A stretch of DNA of 64,000 bases, taken from positions 1 to 64,000 of the forward strand of contig NZ_FRDN01000013.1 of the NCBI RefSeq assembly GCF_900143285.1. Direction: 5' to 3'. The stretch comes from Desulfitobacterium chlororespirans DSM 11544. Its GTDB lineage: Bacteria; Bacillota; Desulfitobacteriia; Desulfitobacteriales; Desulfitobacteriaceae. Positions 51,353 through 60,251 of the stretch are shown here, one piece after another (position 1 is the stretch's first letter; every line of letters starts with the position of its first letter). The translations under genes and the position numbers were made by a program. The notes under the pieces were generated by a model. The model was not told the DNA's origin. It saw only the letters and a program-made list of their open reading frames with translations, and ran no database searches.

Positions 51353-53275
51353 CTATTTTTTCTTCCGTGTTTTTTGCTTCTTTTTCGTGGTAACGATCTC
51401 CACCCGGAAGCCTTTGCGGCTTTGTCTCACGGTAGCGGCCATAAAGCCAAAGAACATCACCGCCCAGATAGCGGCGGTAACGGGGATGCCGATAACCAGC
51501 CGCGCCCAGGTTGGCCAGAGAATCGGCCGGCTCAGAAGATACAGGACATAGAGAACACCTGACCAAAAGCCGCCTTCGTAGGTTACGGGAGGAAGCGCCT
51601 GCAGGAAGGTCACTAATTCCACCGGACGGAACACGTAGAGGATGCCCAAAGCCAGCAAGAGGACGAAGATCATATTGACCAGATACATGAACATGGATGC
51701 TCCCGGGGAAATCCGCTGCTGAGGGTTTTCCGGGTTAAACCGGGAATAGTTAATGGAATAAAAGAGACCAATGGCACTGGAGCCCAGCGATAGAAAGATG
51801 GCGCCGAAGGCTAGAGCCAGGATCATCGTGGTGCTTAAGCCGATGGCCAGGGCGGTTCCCACCAGGAGAGCCTCCATGAGGACCAAGGTGGGCAAGACTG
51901 CCGCCAGCAGTTTTCCTAATACCACCGGCCAGCCTCCCAGGGGAACGCTGTTCAAAAGCCAATCGGATTCTCCTTCCCGGCCAAAGGAGAGCAGAGCCAT
52001 GTTGCCGCTGAACATGATCGTGTACATGATAAAAACCGTGACCAAGGAGGATTCGGAGCCTGGTGTGCGAACAAAGAGGTATTGGGCGATAAAAAAAGCC
52101 ATGATGATCAAAGGAGTCAGATAGCCAAACCACTCCCGGGTATCTCTCTTCAGGTAAAGCAGATCCTTTTTGGCCACAGCCCACATCCCTGCCAAGGGAG
52201 AGGTTTTGGCGACAGGTTCTGCATGGAGCAGCGAAAATATCCCCTGCAGAGTGGTATCCGCCCTTCCTTGAAGAGCTGCCTGGGAAGTTTTTGCTGAGGT
52301 CCGACCGGGTGCACTTTGGTCAGGCAAGGCTCTTTTCCGGTTTTTGGTGCGCCGGCGGCCCCCTTCACCCTGACTCAGGGAGATAAAGCCCCGGCGGAAC
52401 CCCTGTTCCAGGAGATTAAAGGCCAGGAGAAAGAGTCCGATCCCCACGGCGAGCAGGAGCAGGCTCCAGCTCAGCCCCACTAAGAAGTCTCCCGACATAC
52501 CGGCTACTAGGGCCTGGGAGCCCCATCCCCAGGGAAAGAGATGCATCAGGCCGAGGACCTGCTCATTGCCAGCCAGCCAGGAGGTCATGTCAAATTGCTC
52601 TCCCCTGCCCAGGAGCAGATTGGGAATCTGGAAAAGCAAGGCGATCATAATACCCGCCAAGGCTCCGATGAAGCCTACGGCTTCTTTGCTGCGGTGGGGA
52701 GGAACGATGCGCATGACGATTAAATTCAGCAGCTCGGCAATCGCTGTGCCGATGATCATGAGACCTAGCCCCACCAGGAGGACAAGGATGTAAAAGGCAG
52801 GACCGGCCTGGAAGAACAATCCATAAAACATCCCCGGCAAAAACACGAAAAGAAGTGCTGTTAAAAAGTTGCTGGCGATAACGCTGAGGGATTTGACCGC
52901 AAAGACGGCTTTCAAGGATACGGGAGCGATGAAGAGCAGCTCCAAATCCTCCGACATATACAGGGCGGCAAAAGCGGCGGTAATGCCGAAGAATATCTGA
53001 CCGACCAATCCGCCTAAAAAGAGCAGGGAAAGAAATCCCTCCACCACTTCATAGGAAATCGAGCCCAAAGCTCCATAAGCCAGGTAACCCATGGAGGAGA
53101 TGAACGCTACTAGGAAAAAGAGCAGCAGGGCATAAAGCAGCAGGGCGCTTTTGGGGCGATGGCGAAATTTGTTCCAGGACACCCGAAATTGATTTTTGAG
53201 GAGGAGGATGAAGTCCTGAAAGAAGGATTGGGGCGGCGGCGGTGTTTCCATAGGAGGCGGTAAAAGGATTTTCAC
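51353..53275 (-). CDS. ABC exporter permease (putative ABC_tran_2 family)
   Basis: A 640-aa membrane protein with about twelve to fourteen hydrophobic segments, a proline-rich cytosolic N-terminus (PPPMETPPPPQSF) and a large basic loop near residues 310-355 (GRRRTKNRKRA). It belongs to the long permeases paired with a single NatA-like ATPase. The exported substrate is unknown. The GTG start overlaps the ATPase stop by 4 bp (GTGA). Confidence 0.82.
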   Translation of the reverse strand: MKILLPPPMETPPPPQSFFQDFILLLKNQFRVSWNKFRHRPKSALLLYALLLFFLVAFISSMGYLAYGALGSISYEVVEGFLSLLFLGGLVGQIFFGITAAFAALYMSEDLELLFIAPVSLKAVFAVKSLSVIASNFLTALLFVFLPGMFYGLFFQAGPAFYILVLLVGLGLMIIGTAIAELLNLIVMRIVPPHRSKEAVGFIGALAGIMIALLFQIPNLLLGRGEQFDMTSWLAGNEQVLGLMHLFPWGWGSQALVAGMSGDFLVGLSWSLLLLAVGIGLFLLAFNLLEQGFRRGFISLSQGEGGRRRTKNRKRALPDQSAPGRTSAKTSQAALQGRADTTLQGIFSLLHAEPVAKTSPLAGMWAVAKKDLLYLKRDTREWFGYLTPLIIMAFFIAQYLFVRTPGSESSLVTVFIMYTIMFSGNMALLSFGREGESDWLLNSVPLGGWPVVLGKLLAAVLPTLVLMEALLVGTALAIGLSTTMILALAFGAIFLSLGSSAIGLFYSINYSRFNPENPQQRISPGASMFMYLVNMIFVLLLALGILYVFRPVELVTFLQALPPVTYEGGFWSGVLYVLYLLSRPILWPTWARLVIGIPVTAAIWAVMFFGFMAATVRQSRKGFRVEIVTTKKKQKTRKKK

Positions 53276-54051
53276 GCTCGTCCCTCCTCCAGGCTTTTGA
53301 TCAATTCCTCATTTTCATGACCTCCGGTCAGCTCCAGGAAAATATCTTCTAAGCTTTCTCCCCCATGGCCGACGTTTTGGCGCAATTCCTCCGGGCTGCC
53401 TTGAGCGATCAGTTTTCCTTTTTGCAGAATGCCCACCCTGTGGCACATTCTTTCGGCAATCTCCAGGATATGGGTGGAGACAAAAACCGCCGCTCCCTGG
53501 TGTGCCAATTCCTGCAATACGTCCTTGAGGAGACGGGCGCTGGCCGGATCCAGGCCTACGGTGGGTTCGTCCAGGAGGATGACTTTCGGTTGGTGGATCA
53601 GGGCGGAAGCCAGCACCACCTTCTGGCGCATCCCGTGGGAATATCCCTCCAAAAGTTCATCGGCTCTGTCCAGCAGTCCAAACATCTCCATCAGCATCTC
53701 GGCTCTTTTTCCGGCCACATCTTTAGGTATCTGATAAAGATCGCCGATGAGCTTCAGAAATTCCCAGGCCGAGAGCTTGCCGTATAATTTGGGTTGATCG
53801 GGGACATAGGCCATCAGGGCTTTGGCTTGGGTAGGCTGCTTGCGAATATCATAACCGCAGATTAAGGCTTCCCCTTCACTGGGTTCCATAAGTCCGGTCA
53901 GGATTTTGATGGTGGTGGTTTTCCCCGCCCCATTGGGGCCAAGAAAGCCAAAAATCTCCCCTGCCCTTACCTCGAGATTCAACTGATTCACCACTGGGAC
54001 ATCGCCATAGCGTTTGGTGAGTTGGTGGGTTTTTATCAAAACTTGATTCAT
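53272..54051 (-). CDS. ABC transporter ATP-binding protein
   Basis: A 259-aa ATPase. Walker A GPNGAGKTT (residues ~37-45), signature YSHGMRQKV (~134-142), Walker B VILLDEPTVGLDP (~151-163) and H-loop STHILE are intact; it resembles the NatA/YhaQ-type exporter group. I start at the ATG at 54051 after GGGAG. It forms an operon with the permease that follows. Confidence 0.9.
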   Translation of the reverse strand: MNQVLIKTHQLTKRYGDVPVVNQLNLEVRAGEIFGFLGPNGAGKTTTIKILTGLMEPSEGEALICGYDIRKQPTQAKALMAYVPDQPKLYGKLSAWEFLKLIGDLYQIPKDVAGKRAEMLMEMFGLLDRADELLEGYSHGMRQKVVLASALIHQPKVILLDEPTVGLDPASARLLKDVLQELAHQGAAVFVSTHILEIAERMCHRVGILQKGKLIAQGSPEELRQNVGHGGESLEDIFLELTGGHENEELIKSLEEGRA

Positions 54052-54324
54052 AAGCTGCTCCCTTCTTAAGAATCCTGGCGTTGTTTTTACACTCATCTTT
54101 CAGAGCTTTCTACAGCTTAGTCTAACTAGATTTTCTGTGAGCATACGCCATAATTCTATCGTTCCACTTCCTTTTGTGAAAGAAAACTAAGCAAAATGAG
54201 GCCTTTCTCAAAAAGAAAAGCAGGAACAAGGTCTCCTGCTTCAATTCGAGAATTAAATTCCTGCTCTAAGGAAATTATAGCCATTATGAACTGCATTATC
54301 AAGAAGCTGCTTAAGGAGAAAATC

Positions 54325-54915
54325 ATGAAAAGAACCCGACCTTTGGTCTTTTGGCTTTATATCGTGTTATGCTTTACCATTGTCCCGGTGACTTTCCTGC
54401 ATCTTGCCCGTTTAAATTGGCTAGCCACGGGAATGTGCCTGCTGACCTTGCTCTTGATGTCCATTCCCTTCCTTTTAGAGACTAAATACAAGCTGACCAT
54501 CCCCCGGGGATTTCTCACCGCGCTGATTTTATTTCTTTACGCTTCCATGTTTTTAGGCACCGCCAACCGCATGTATGATGTGTTTTGGTGGTGGGATAAG
54601 ATGCTCCATGGTGCATCAGGCTTCATCTTTGCTCAGATGGGCTTCTTGCTGCTGCTGTTCCTTGATAGCAGTCAAAAGCAAGATTCAAGCAGGAGCAGGC
54701 TCCTGGCCGCCCTGTTTGCCTTTTCCTTCTCTTTGGCGGCCGGCGGGGTCTGGGAGATCTATGAATATACTATGGACCGCACCTTTGGCACCCTCTATCA
54801 AGGGGTAGGCATCCATGATACCATGACGGATATTATCCTGGATGCCTTAGGGGCTTTGGTCTTTGCTTTACTACTCTACTTTCGGAAAAAGCGTGTCCCG
54901 TCCTCTTCAGTTTAA
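54325..54915 (+). CDS. DUF2238-like integral membrane protein
   Basis: A 196-aa protein with six hydrophobic segments. WWWDKMLHGASGFIFAQMGFLLL (~residue 86-108) and FSLAAGGVWEIYEYTMD...HDTMTDIILDALGA (~135-175) match the DUF2238/YjdF-type pattern of conserved Asp, His and Glu in the membrane. Function unknown. The ATG at 54325 has AAGGAG six nt upstream; the open frame back to 54196 contains a hairpin (54221-54242) and is probably leader. Confidence 0.75.
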   Translation: MKRTRPLVFWLYIVLCFTIVPVTFLHLARLNWLATGMCLLTLLLMSIPFLLETKYKLTIPRGFLTALILFLYASMFLGTANRMYDVFWWWDKMLHGASGFIFAQMGFLLLLFLDSSQKQDSSRSRLLAALFAFSFSLAAGGVWEIYEYTMDRTFGTLYQGVGIHDTMTDIILDALGALVFALLLYFRKKRVPSSSV

Positions 54916-55007
54916 AAATCCGGCAGTTTTGGAAATGACTCAGCAAGCTTCGTAAATTTGCCAAAAAGGCAATTTTAATGAACAAGCCCCTCCATAGGGG
55001 AGTATTT

Positions 55008-55037
55008 AAGAAAAACCGAGACACAATGGTCTCGGTT
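55008..55037 (-). terminator. intrinsic terminator of the YtrA-type ABC operon
   Basis: AACCGAGA (55014-55021) pairs with TCTCGGTT (55030-55037). On the minus strand it is followed by TTTCTTAAA. Confidence 0.75.
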
Positions 55038-55048
55038 ACAACTCCAAA

Positions 55049-55846
55049 TCACTCAAGATTTAAACGCTTCTTCAAAATAGTATTGGTGATGGCGAAGTAA
55101 GCGGCCGTGATCAGTGCCGACTCAAGCAGTATGAAGGCAATGAAAAGGTGGAGCTCCGTATGCATGGTGAGAAAATTCCCCGGGGGGATATTCCAGACGT
55201 TACCATGCCCAATCGCAAAACCAATCGCCATGCTGATGATTTGGGTTAAGGTATTGAGCCCGATAAAGGCGGCAAAGGAGGCCAGAATACGGTGCTGATT
55301 AAACAGGTGGCCAACAGCAATCGAGGCGTAGAGGATTAAAATAGCCGATGCCAGAATGAGGAAGATGCCGATCACAGCCTCGAGGGAATACAAATAAATC
55401 GAAGTGCCCAGATAACCCCATAGGGTGCCAAAGAATTGTGTCAGCTCCCTCATAATGTGCTGCCAGTCCCCTGCTTTAAAAGCGATGAGGATGATGGAGA
55501 GCATGGCCACGAAGAAACTGAACACCAACCAAAACATGGAGATCAGCATCTTGCAGACAATGTGCTGCCAGGACTTGACGGGGAGAGTGAACATCAGGTA
55601 GCCTTCTTCGGAGAGAAGATTCTTATAGAAGCGCTGGATGGTCATAATCAAGGTCATAACAAAGATACCGGCCATGATAAAAATATAAACGGCCATACTG
55701 ATCACTGCCGGAGTCTGCCATTGGTGGCTGGCACTTACCCCCAGCATAAAGCGGTTGATCAGGGCGAAGACCAATAAAGCCAGGTATAAGGGCAGGAAAA
55801 CTCTTCCTGTAGCTTTCAACTCATATTTCATCAACTTACTTAGCAT
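55049..55846 (-). CDS. ABC transporter permease
   Basis: A 265-aa membrane protein with six hydrophobic segments. The cytosolic MTIQRFYKNLLSEEGYLMFTLPVKSWQHI block (~residue 62-91) is typical of bacitracin/YtrC-type permeases in GntR-led operons. The start overlaps the ATPase gene by 7 bp. Confidence 0.85.
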   Translation of the reverse strand: MLSKLMKYELKATGRVFLPLYLALLVFALINRFMLGVSASHQWQTPAVISMAVYIFIMAGIFVMTLIMTIQRFYKNLLSEEGYLMFTLPVKSWQHIVCKMLISMFWLVFSFFVAMLSIILIAFKAGDWQHIMRELTQFFGTLWGYLGTSIYLYSLEAVIGIFLILASAILILYASIAVGHLFNQHRILASFAAFIGLNTLTQIISMAIGFAIGHGNVWNIPPGNFLTMHTELHLFIAFILLESALITAAYFAITNTILKKRLNLE

Positions 55847-56538
55847 TTGAACACCTCCCGGAATAAGGCATCGACGGATTTGCCTTTTTCACTGCGGATT
55901 TCATCCACTGTGGAGGTCAAGACAACTTGACCTTGATTGATAAAGACAACATAATCGAGGATATTTTCAATTTCGGAGATAAGGTGGGTGGAGATGAGAA
56001 CAGTCCCCTTTTCATTGTAGTTGCTGAGGATGGTTTTCAGGATATAATCCCGGGCTGCCGGGTCCACTCCGCCGATAGGCTCATCCAGGAGATAAAGATC
56101 TGCTTCACGGCTCATGACCAGGATGAGCTGAACTTTTTCTTTGGTGCCCTTGGACATGGTCTTAAGCCGGTCATGAGGATTGATGCTGAGGTTTTTCAAC
56201 ATCTCGAAGGCCTTTTCAGGCTTGAAATCCTCGTAAAAGTCCTGGAAGAACTCGATGATTTCGTGAACTTTCATCCAATCATTGAGGTAAGTTTTTTCCG
56301 GAAGGTAGGAGATGATTTTCTTGGTCTCCAGACCCGGTTTTTTGCCGTTGATCAGAATCTCGCCGCCGCTTGGGGTGAGCAGCTCATTGGCCAGTTTGAT
56401 CAGGGTGCTTTTTCCGCTGCCGTTAGGTCCTAAGAGGCCCACGATCTGACCCCGTTCCAAAGTTAAGTCGATCGCGTTCAGGGCCACCTTGGTGCCGTAT
56501 TTCTTGGTCAGCCCCTTGCATTCCAGGATTGGGTTCAT
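55840..56538 (-). CDS. ABC transporter ATP-binding protein (YtrB-like)
   Basis: A 232-aa ATPase: Walker A GPNGSGKST (residues ~36-44), a signature-region MSKGTKEKV (~131-139), Walker B YLLDEPIGGVDP (~151-162) and STHLISE. The Lys in the signature (SKGTK in place of SGGQ) is usual in this YtrB group. Its ATG overlaps the GntR gene stop. Confidence 0.9.
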   Translation of the reverse strand: MNPILECKGLTKKYGTKVALNAIDLTLERGQIVGLLGPNGSGKSTLIKLANELLTPSGGEILINGKKPGLETKKIISYLPEKTYLNDWMKVHEIIEFFQDFYEDFKPEKAFEMLKNLSINPHDRLKTMSKGTKEKVQLILVMSREADLYLLDEPIGGVDPAARDYILKTILSNYNEKGTVLISTHLISEIENILDYVVFINQGQVVLTSTVDEIRSEKGKSVDALFREVFKC

Positions 56539-56906
56539 TTCTTCATCTCCTCTGCCATAGTGTTGATGATGGTCAGGATCTCTTTTTGCTCAAAGCCCAT
56601 CATTTTCATTTTTTCCAGAAATTCAGCAATTTGTTCTTTGGCTATCTGGGTTTTGGCCATCTCTACCATATGCGCATCCTCCGTTACCGATCGACCGCTG
56701 GTGCGGTGGGTTATAATCAATCCGTCCTCTTCCATTTTGGCTAAAGCTCTTTGCATGGTATTGGGGTTAACAGCCGCCTCTTGGGCCATATCCCGGACCG
56801 AAGCCAGTTTTGACCCCAGCGGGTATGCTCCGGAGAAAATCTTCAGCTGAATCTGCTCGATCAACTGGGTGTAAATCGGTCTGTCCGTTTTTAAATCCCA
56901 TGACAT
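56535..56906 (-). CDS. GntR-family regulator (YtrA subfamily)
   Basis: A 123-aa regulator with a GntR winged helix (residues ~8-75: IYTQLIEQIQLKIFSGAYPLGSKLASVRDMA, NPNTMQRALAKMEEDGLI) and only a short helical tail, as in the YtrA subfamily that controls cell-wall-antibiotic ABC exporters. It is the first gene of its operon, next to a long palindrome. Confidence 0.92.
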   Translation of the reverse strand: MSWDLKTDRPIYTQLIEQIQLKIFSGAYPLGSKLASVRDMAQEAAVNPNTMQRALAKMEEDGLIITHRTSGRSVTEDAHMVEMAKTQIAKEQIAEFLEKMKMMGFEQKEILTIINTMAEEMKK

Positions 56907-56924
56907 GGTCTCACCTCTTGTCTC

Positions 56925-56964
56925 AGTGTATTATTGTATTAAATTCTTAATACAATAATACACT
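56925..56964. promoter_or_regulatory. 18-bp-arm palindrome, putative YtrA-type operator
   Basis: A perfect inverted repeat of 18-bp arms with a 4-nt centre (56925-56942 and 56947-56964). The ends read AGTGTA and TACACT, the half-sites reported for the B. subtilis YtrA operator, though with a different spacing. It is 19 bp upstream of the GntR start codon. No T-run pattern suggests a terminator. Confidence 0.75.
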
Positions 56965-57029
56965 ATTTTCTCCCGATGTCAAGATAGGTTATGTCTTTTT
57001 GTTCCATCATTATATTAATAAGCAAGTGA

Positions 57030-57075
57030 ACGTAAAAAGCCATGATCGGAAGGATAGTTCTCCCAATCATGGCTT
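57030..57075 (-). terminator. intrinsic terminator of the rtcB gene
   Basis: AAGCCATGAT (57037-57046) pairs with ATCATGGCTT (57066-57075); on the minus strand TTTTTACG follows. Confidence 0.8.
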
Positions 57076-57116
57076 AACTTTTCATGGCTTTACTTTATAC
57101 TGAACTGAAGTATCGT

Positions 57117-58319
57117 TCAATCCGCTGCTTTAAAATTATAAACCGGCTTAATCTGAGCCACGATCACCACCGTATCCTGGATGTTCTTGAGGATATCTTC
57201 CATGGGCTTGTAAGCCAAGGGGCATTCATCCAAGGTTGCTTTAGTGACTGATGTGGAGAATACCCCTTGCATCATCTCTTTATATTGGGTCAAGGTCAGG
57301 GAACTGCGGGCTTGGGAGCGGCTCATCAGGCGGCCGGCTCCGTGGGGTGCTGAATAGTTCCAGTCCGGGTTGCCTTTGCCGATGCAGATCAGGCTGCCGT
57401 CCCGCATATTGATGGGAATCAGGAGCCGTTCATCCTTTTGGGCTGAAACTGCGCCTTTGCGCAGAATCATCTTCTCCGTATCGATGTAATTATGAATGGT
57501 CGTGAACTGATCCACGGCCTTGAGCTTCATCCCTTTAAGCAGTTCATCCGCCATGGCTTTCCGGTTTAAGGCCGCAAACTGCTGGACAATCTTCATATCG
57601 TGGAGATAGTCCTGAAAAAGGGCTCCGGAGGCATAGGCTAAAGCCTGGGGAATATCTGTTAGGACCTCGGCCTTTTTCCGTTTGACCTCTTTAGGGATCT
57701 CTTTATCCCGCCCCGCGGCTTGCAATGCGGAGATCAGTTCTTCGATATCGGCCTTGGTGGACTTATTTAAAGCCCGGTAAGCCTCCTCTTGATACAGCTT
57801 GGCTACTTCATTGCCTAAATGGCGGCTGCCGGAGTGAATCACCAAATAGTAAATCCCCCGGCTGTCCTGATTGACCTCGATAAAGTGATTGCCCCCGCCC
57901 AGGGTACCGATGCTTCTGCGGGCACGGGTTAAATTGACTTCCCTCTTGCATTTGAGATCATCCAAATCAATACTCTCATGAAAACGGTGCTCCCGGCTGC
58001 GGATATTAAAGCCGCTGGGAATCTTTTCATAGATCAGCTTATCCAGCTTTTGCAGCTCAAGGTGTGAGTCTTCCAGCCGGGTTACTTCCATGCCGCACCC
58101 GATATCCACACCGACCAGATTAGGCACCACTTTATCTTTAATGGTCATGGTCGTGCCAATCGTACATCCCACACCGCTGTGAACATCAGGCATGATGCGA
58201 ATCTTGCTGTCCCTGACAAATTCTTGATCGCATAAGGTTTCGATCTGTTGGGCGGCTCCTGCCTCCATCGTCCCGGTAAAGACCAAAGCGTGATTGTATT
58301 GCCCCGTGATCTTGATCAT
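57117..58319 (-). CDS. rtcB: RtcB-family RNA ligase
   Basis: A 400-aa 3'-phosphate RNA ligase. Metal and GMP-binding blocks are present: PDVHSGVGCTIGTTM (residues ~44-58), VGVDIGCGMEV (~68-79, Cys metal ligand), GTLGGGNHFIEV (~138-149), VIHSGSRHLG (~159-168) and APHGAGRLMSRSQA (~328-341), whose His takes GMP. It is the short bacterial form. There is no rtcA or rtcR nearby. Confidence 0.93.
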   Translation of the reverse strand: MIKITGQYNHALVFTGTMEAGAAQQIETLCDQEFVRDSKIRIMPDVHSGVGCTIGTTMTIKDKVVPNLVGVDIGCGMEVTRLEDSHLELQKLDKLIYEKIPSGFNIRSREHRFHESIDLDDLKCKREVNLTRARRSIGTLGGGNHFIEVNQDSRGIYYLVIHSGSRHLGNEVAKLYQEEAYRALNKSTKADIEELISALQAAGRDKEIPKEVKRKKAEVLTDIPQALAYASGALFQDYLHDMKIVQQFAALNRKAMADELLKGMKLKAVDQFTTIHNYIDTEKMILRKGAVSAQKDERLLIPINMRDGSLICIGKGNPDWNYSAPHGAGRLMSRSQARSSLTLTQYKEMMQGVFSTSVTKATLDECPLAYKPMEDILKNIQDTVVIVAQIKPVYNFKAAD

Positions 58320-58358
58320 GGTTTATCCTTTCGTAGGTTACTCTTAACAACCTGCCAC

Positions 58359-58790
58359 TTATTTAAAAAACAGTCCGGACAGCTTCATATCCGGTGTAAA
58401 GGTGATGGTAACAATAAAGCTTTTTTTCTCATAAACAGCTTTAGCCACAAAGACCCCGTACTCCTGCCCGGCGGCATCCGTATTGCCGGCCAATTGAATG
58501 TCCTTGATCTCCTGGAAAGCCCCCGCTTTTGCCAGGGCATCATAAACAGGCTGCATCGCCTCGTCAGTTAAACTCGCTTTAATTTCTTCTGTACCCATCT
58601 CCCGCATGGCCTGGCCGTCCCTGTCGTTCACCAGGGCGATGACGCTTTTAGCCTTTTCCTCAACCTTAACCGGCTCAAATTTGCTGGACAGAGCGGGCAA
58701 TTCTTTGTGGCAAGCCGTTAATAAAAACAAACACAAAATTGACGCAAGAATCACGAAACCTCTTCTCCATCCACCTCTTTGCCTACTCAT
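58359..58790 (-). CDS. DUF3887 lipoprotein
   Basis: A 143-aa lipoprotein: basic N-terminus, ILASILCLFLLTAC lipobox, then a cystatin/NTF2-like fold predicted for DUF3887 (VNDRDGQAMREM, VKVEEKAKSV, FIVTITFTPDMKLSGLFFK). It is an extracytoplasmic protein of unknown role. GGAGG precedes the ATG. Confidence 0.8.
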   Translation of the reverse strand: MSRQRGGWRRGFVILASILCLFLLTACHKELPALSSKFEPVKVEEKAKSVIALVNDRDGQAMREMGTEEIKASLTDEAMQPVYDALAKAGAFQEIKDIQLAGNTDAAGQEYGVFVAKAVYEKKSFIVTITFTPDMKLSGLFFK

Positions 58791-58828
58791 GATGTGAACT
58801 CCTCCCCGATGATCCTGTTTTTTAATAC

Positions 58829-59341
58829 TTATGCTTCGACAAGAATTCTTTCGATCTCGACTACATACATGGTGTGATAATCCTTGAGGGGATAGTTCTT
58901 TTCATCCAGGCCCTCCACGCTAAAGCACTCAGGTTTTAGTTCCTGGGCATAGAGCTTCCTGCCAAAGAGTGTCATGGTTGCTTCTTCAAAATAGGGAGTT
59001 CCATCACCGGCTTTGAGCACGGTCAAGCCGGATTCTTTAATCTTCTCCACATCTCTCCCGGATACCCGGCCCAAATAACCCAGTTGTTTTTTGTAAGAGC
59101 CGGGGAAAAAGGATAGGGACAAGGTGGCGGAACCATCCACAAATTCCTTGGTGTAGCGTGTGGGGCGGATAAAAATATAAGCGACATTTTTATTCCACAG
59201 TACCCCAAGACCGCCCCAGGAGGCTGTCATGGTGTTGACTTTTTCATCTATGCCAGCGGTGATCAGCATCCATTCTTTGTCCAAAAGCTGAAACGGGCTA
59301 TGTACAAATTGTTCCGGGGTAATCTCTTTAAATTCGCGCAT
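58829..59341 (-). CDS. flavin reductase-like FMN-binding protein
   Basis: A 170-aa split-barrel flavoprotein. KEWMLITAGIDEKVNTMTASWGGLGVLWNKNVAYIFIRPTRYT (~residue 24-66) contains the TMTASWG flavin loop, and SFFPGSYKKQLGYLG fits the family. It is probably an NAD(P)H:flavin oxidoreductase or redox sensor. The ATG at 59341 has AAAGGAG upstream; a longer frame to 59380 overlaps the HD gene. Confidence 0.85.
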   Translation of the reverse strand: MREFKEITPEQFVHSPFQLLDKEWMLITAGIDEKVNTMTASWGGLGVLWNKNVAYIFIRPTRYTKEFVDGSATLSLSFFPGSYKKQLGYLGRVSGRDVEKIKESGLTVLKAGDGTPYFEEATMTLFGRKLYAQELKPECFSVEGLDEKNYPLKDYHTMYVVEIERILVEA

Positions 59342-59355
59342 TTTACAAATCTCCT

Positions 59356-59982
59356 TTAATCTTGAAGTATTTCCATACACCGTACTAAGAACTTCTCTAT
59401 GGTTCGCTCTTCTTCCTGCTTTTTTAGCGGAGTCATTTCACCTCTTCCTAAACGGTCGCAAAAACCAAGCAGGGCTATTTCCTCAATAGAGACTTCCGCG
59501 GCCATTTTTTTAACATTGGCAAAGGGCAGGCCTTTGACGACAAAGAGAATCTGCATATGCCAGCGGACCATTTTGGCTACTTGGTGGATGAATCGTTCAT
59601 CCTGGGTTAATTCCCGGAGGAATTGGCCGGCCAGCTTCTCTCCCACTGCATCATGATCATAGGAAGTGATGCGCCCTTTGCGCATACGGGTGGTGGGGGC
59701 TTTGCCCAGGTCATGGAGCAAGGCCGCCCACATCAACACCTGGGGGTTGCTGCTGAGATGTTTTCTCTCCGCCGCGTTATCCAGAACCATCAGGGTATGA
59801 TTCCAAACACTGCCCTCAGGATGATGCCGCGGGGATTGAGGGGTATCCTGCAGCGCCCCCAGCAGGGTAAAAGGATATTCAGTCTCAATTATTCCTGTCT
59901 TGTTTAATTCTATTATAAAGTTTGACGGTTTATTATCATTCATGAGGTGATTGTCGATTTCTTGAAAAGTTAGGCTTGGCAT
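59356..59982 (-). CDS. HD-domain phosphohydrolase
   Basis: A 208-aa protein. Metal-binding residues are SVWNHTLMV (~residue 58-66), ALLHDLGKAPT (~88-98) and SYDHDAVG (~108-115), with a terminal MVRWH. It resembles the CCA-adding-enzyme-associated HD hydrolases without a nucleotidyltransferase domain. Substrate unknown. The second ATG at 59982 has better spacing to GAGGGG than the first. Confidence 0.85.
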   Translation of the reverse strand: MPSLTFQEIDNHLMNDNKPSNFIIELNKTGIIETEYPFTLLGALQDTPQSPRHHPEGSVWNHTLMVLDNAAERKHLSSNPQVLMWAALLHDLGKAPTTRMRKGRITSYDHDAVGEKLAGQFLRELTQDERFIHQVAKMVRWHMQILFVVKGLPFANVKKMAAEVSIEEIALLGFCDRLGRGEMTPLKKQEEERTIEKFLVRCMEILQD

Positions 59983-60134
59983 AGTCATTTCCCCTCGAAT
60001 CGTTTAAGCTTTTTCCTGTCTGTCCTTTAGTTTACCCAAAACAGGCAGGATATGTTATAAAGAAAACCCGGCTTCGCCGTGCCTTCTAATCACGCATCCA
60101 GAAAGGCGAAGTCGTTGGTTGCCCTTATACTGGA

Positions 60135-60162
60135 GGAAAGTATGCAACGAAGTTATACTTTC
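60135..60162. repeat. small inverted repeat
   Basis: GGAAAGTAT (60135-60143) and ATACTTTCT (60154-60162) can pair with one terminal mismatch. It lies in the 250-bp gap between the HD gene and the lipoprotein gene, where I see no gene. Confidence 0.35.
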
Positions 60163-60167
60163 TGAAA

Positions 60168-60198
60168 GTGTAAAGAAAACCTGGCCGTTCAGCCAGGT
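60168..60198 (-). terminator. intrinsic terminator of the downstream lipoprotein gene
   Basis: ACCTGGC (60179-60185) pairs with GCCAGGT (60192-60198). On the minus strand the stem is followed by TTTCTTTAC. It is 54 bp past the stop codon. Confidence 0.75.
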
Positions 60199-60251
60199 CG
60201 GTACGTAATCCGTATGTGGTTCAACGGGGCGCTGCGGAATATCCTGACTGC

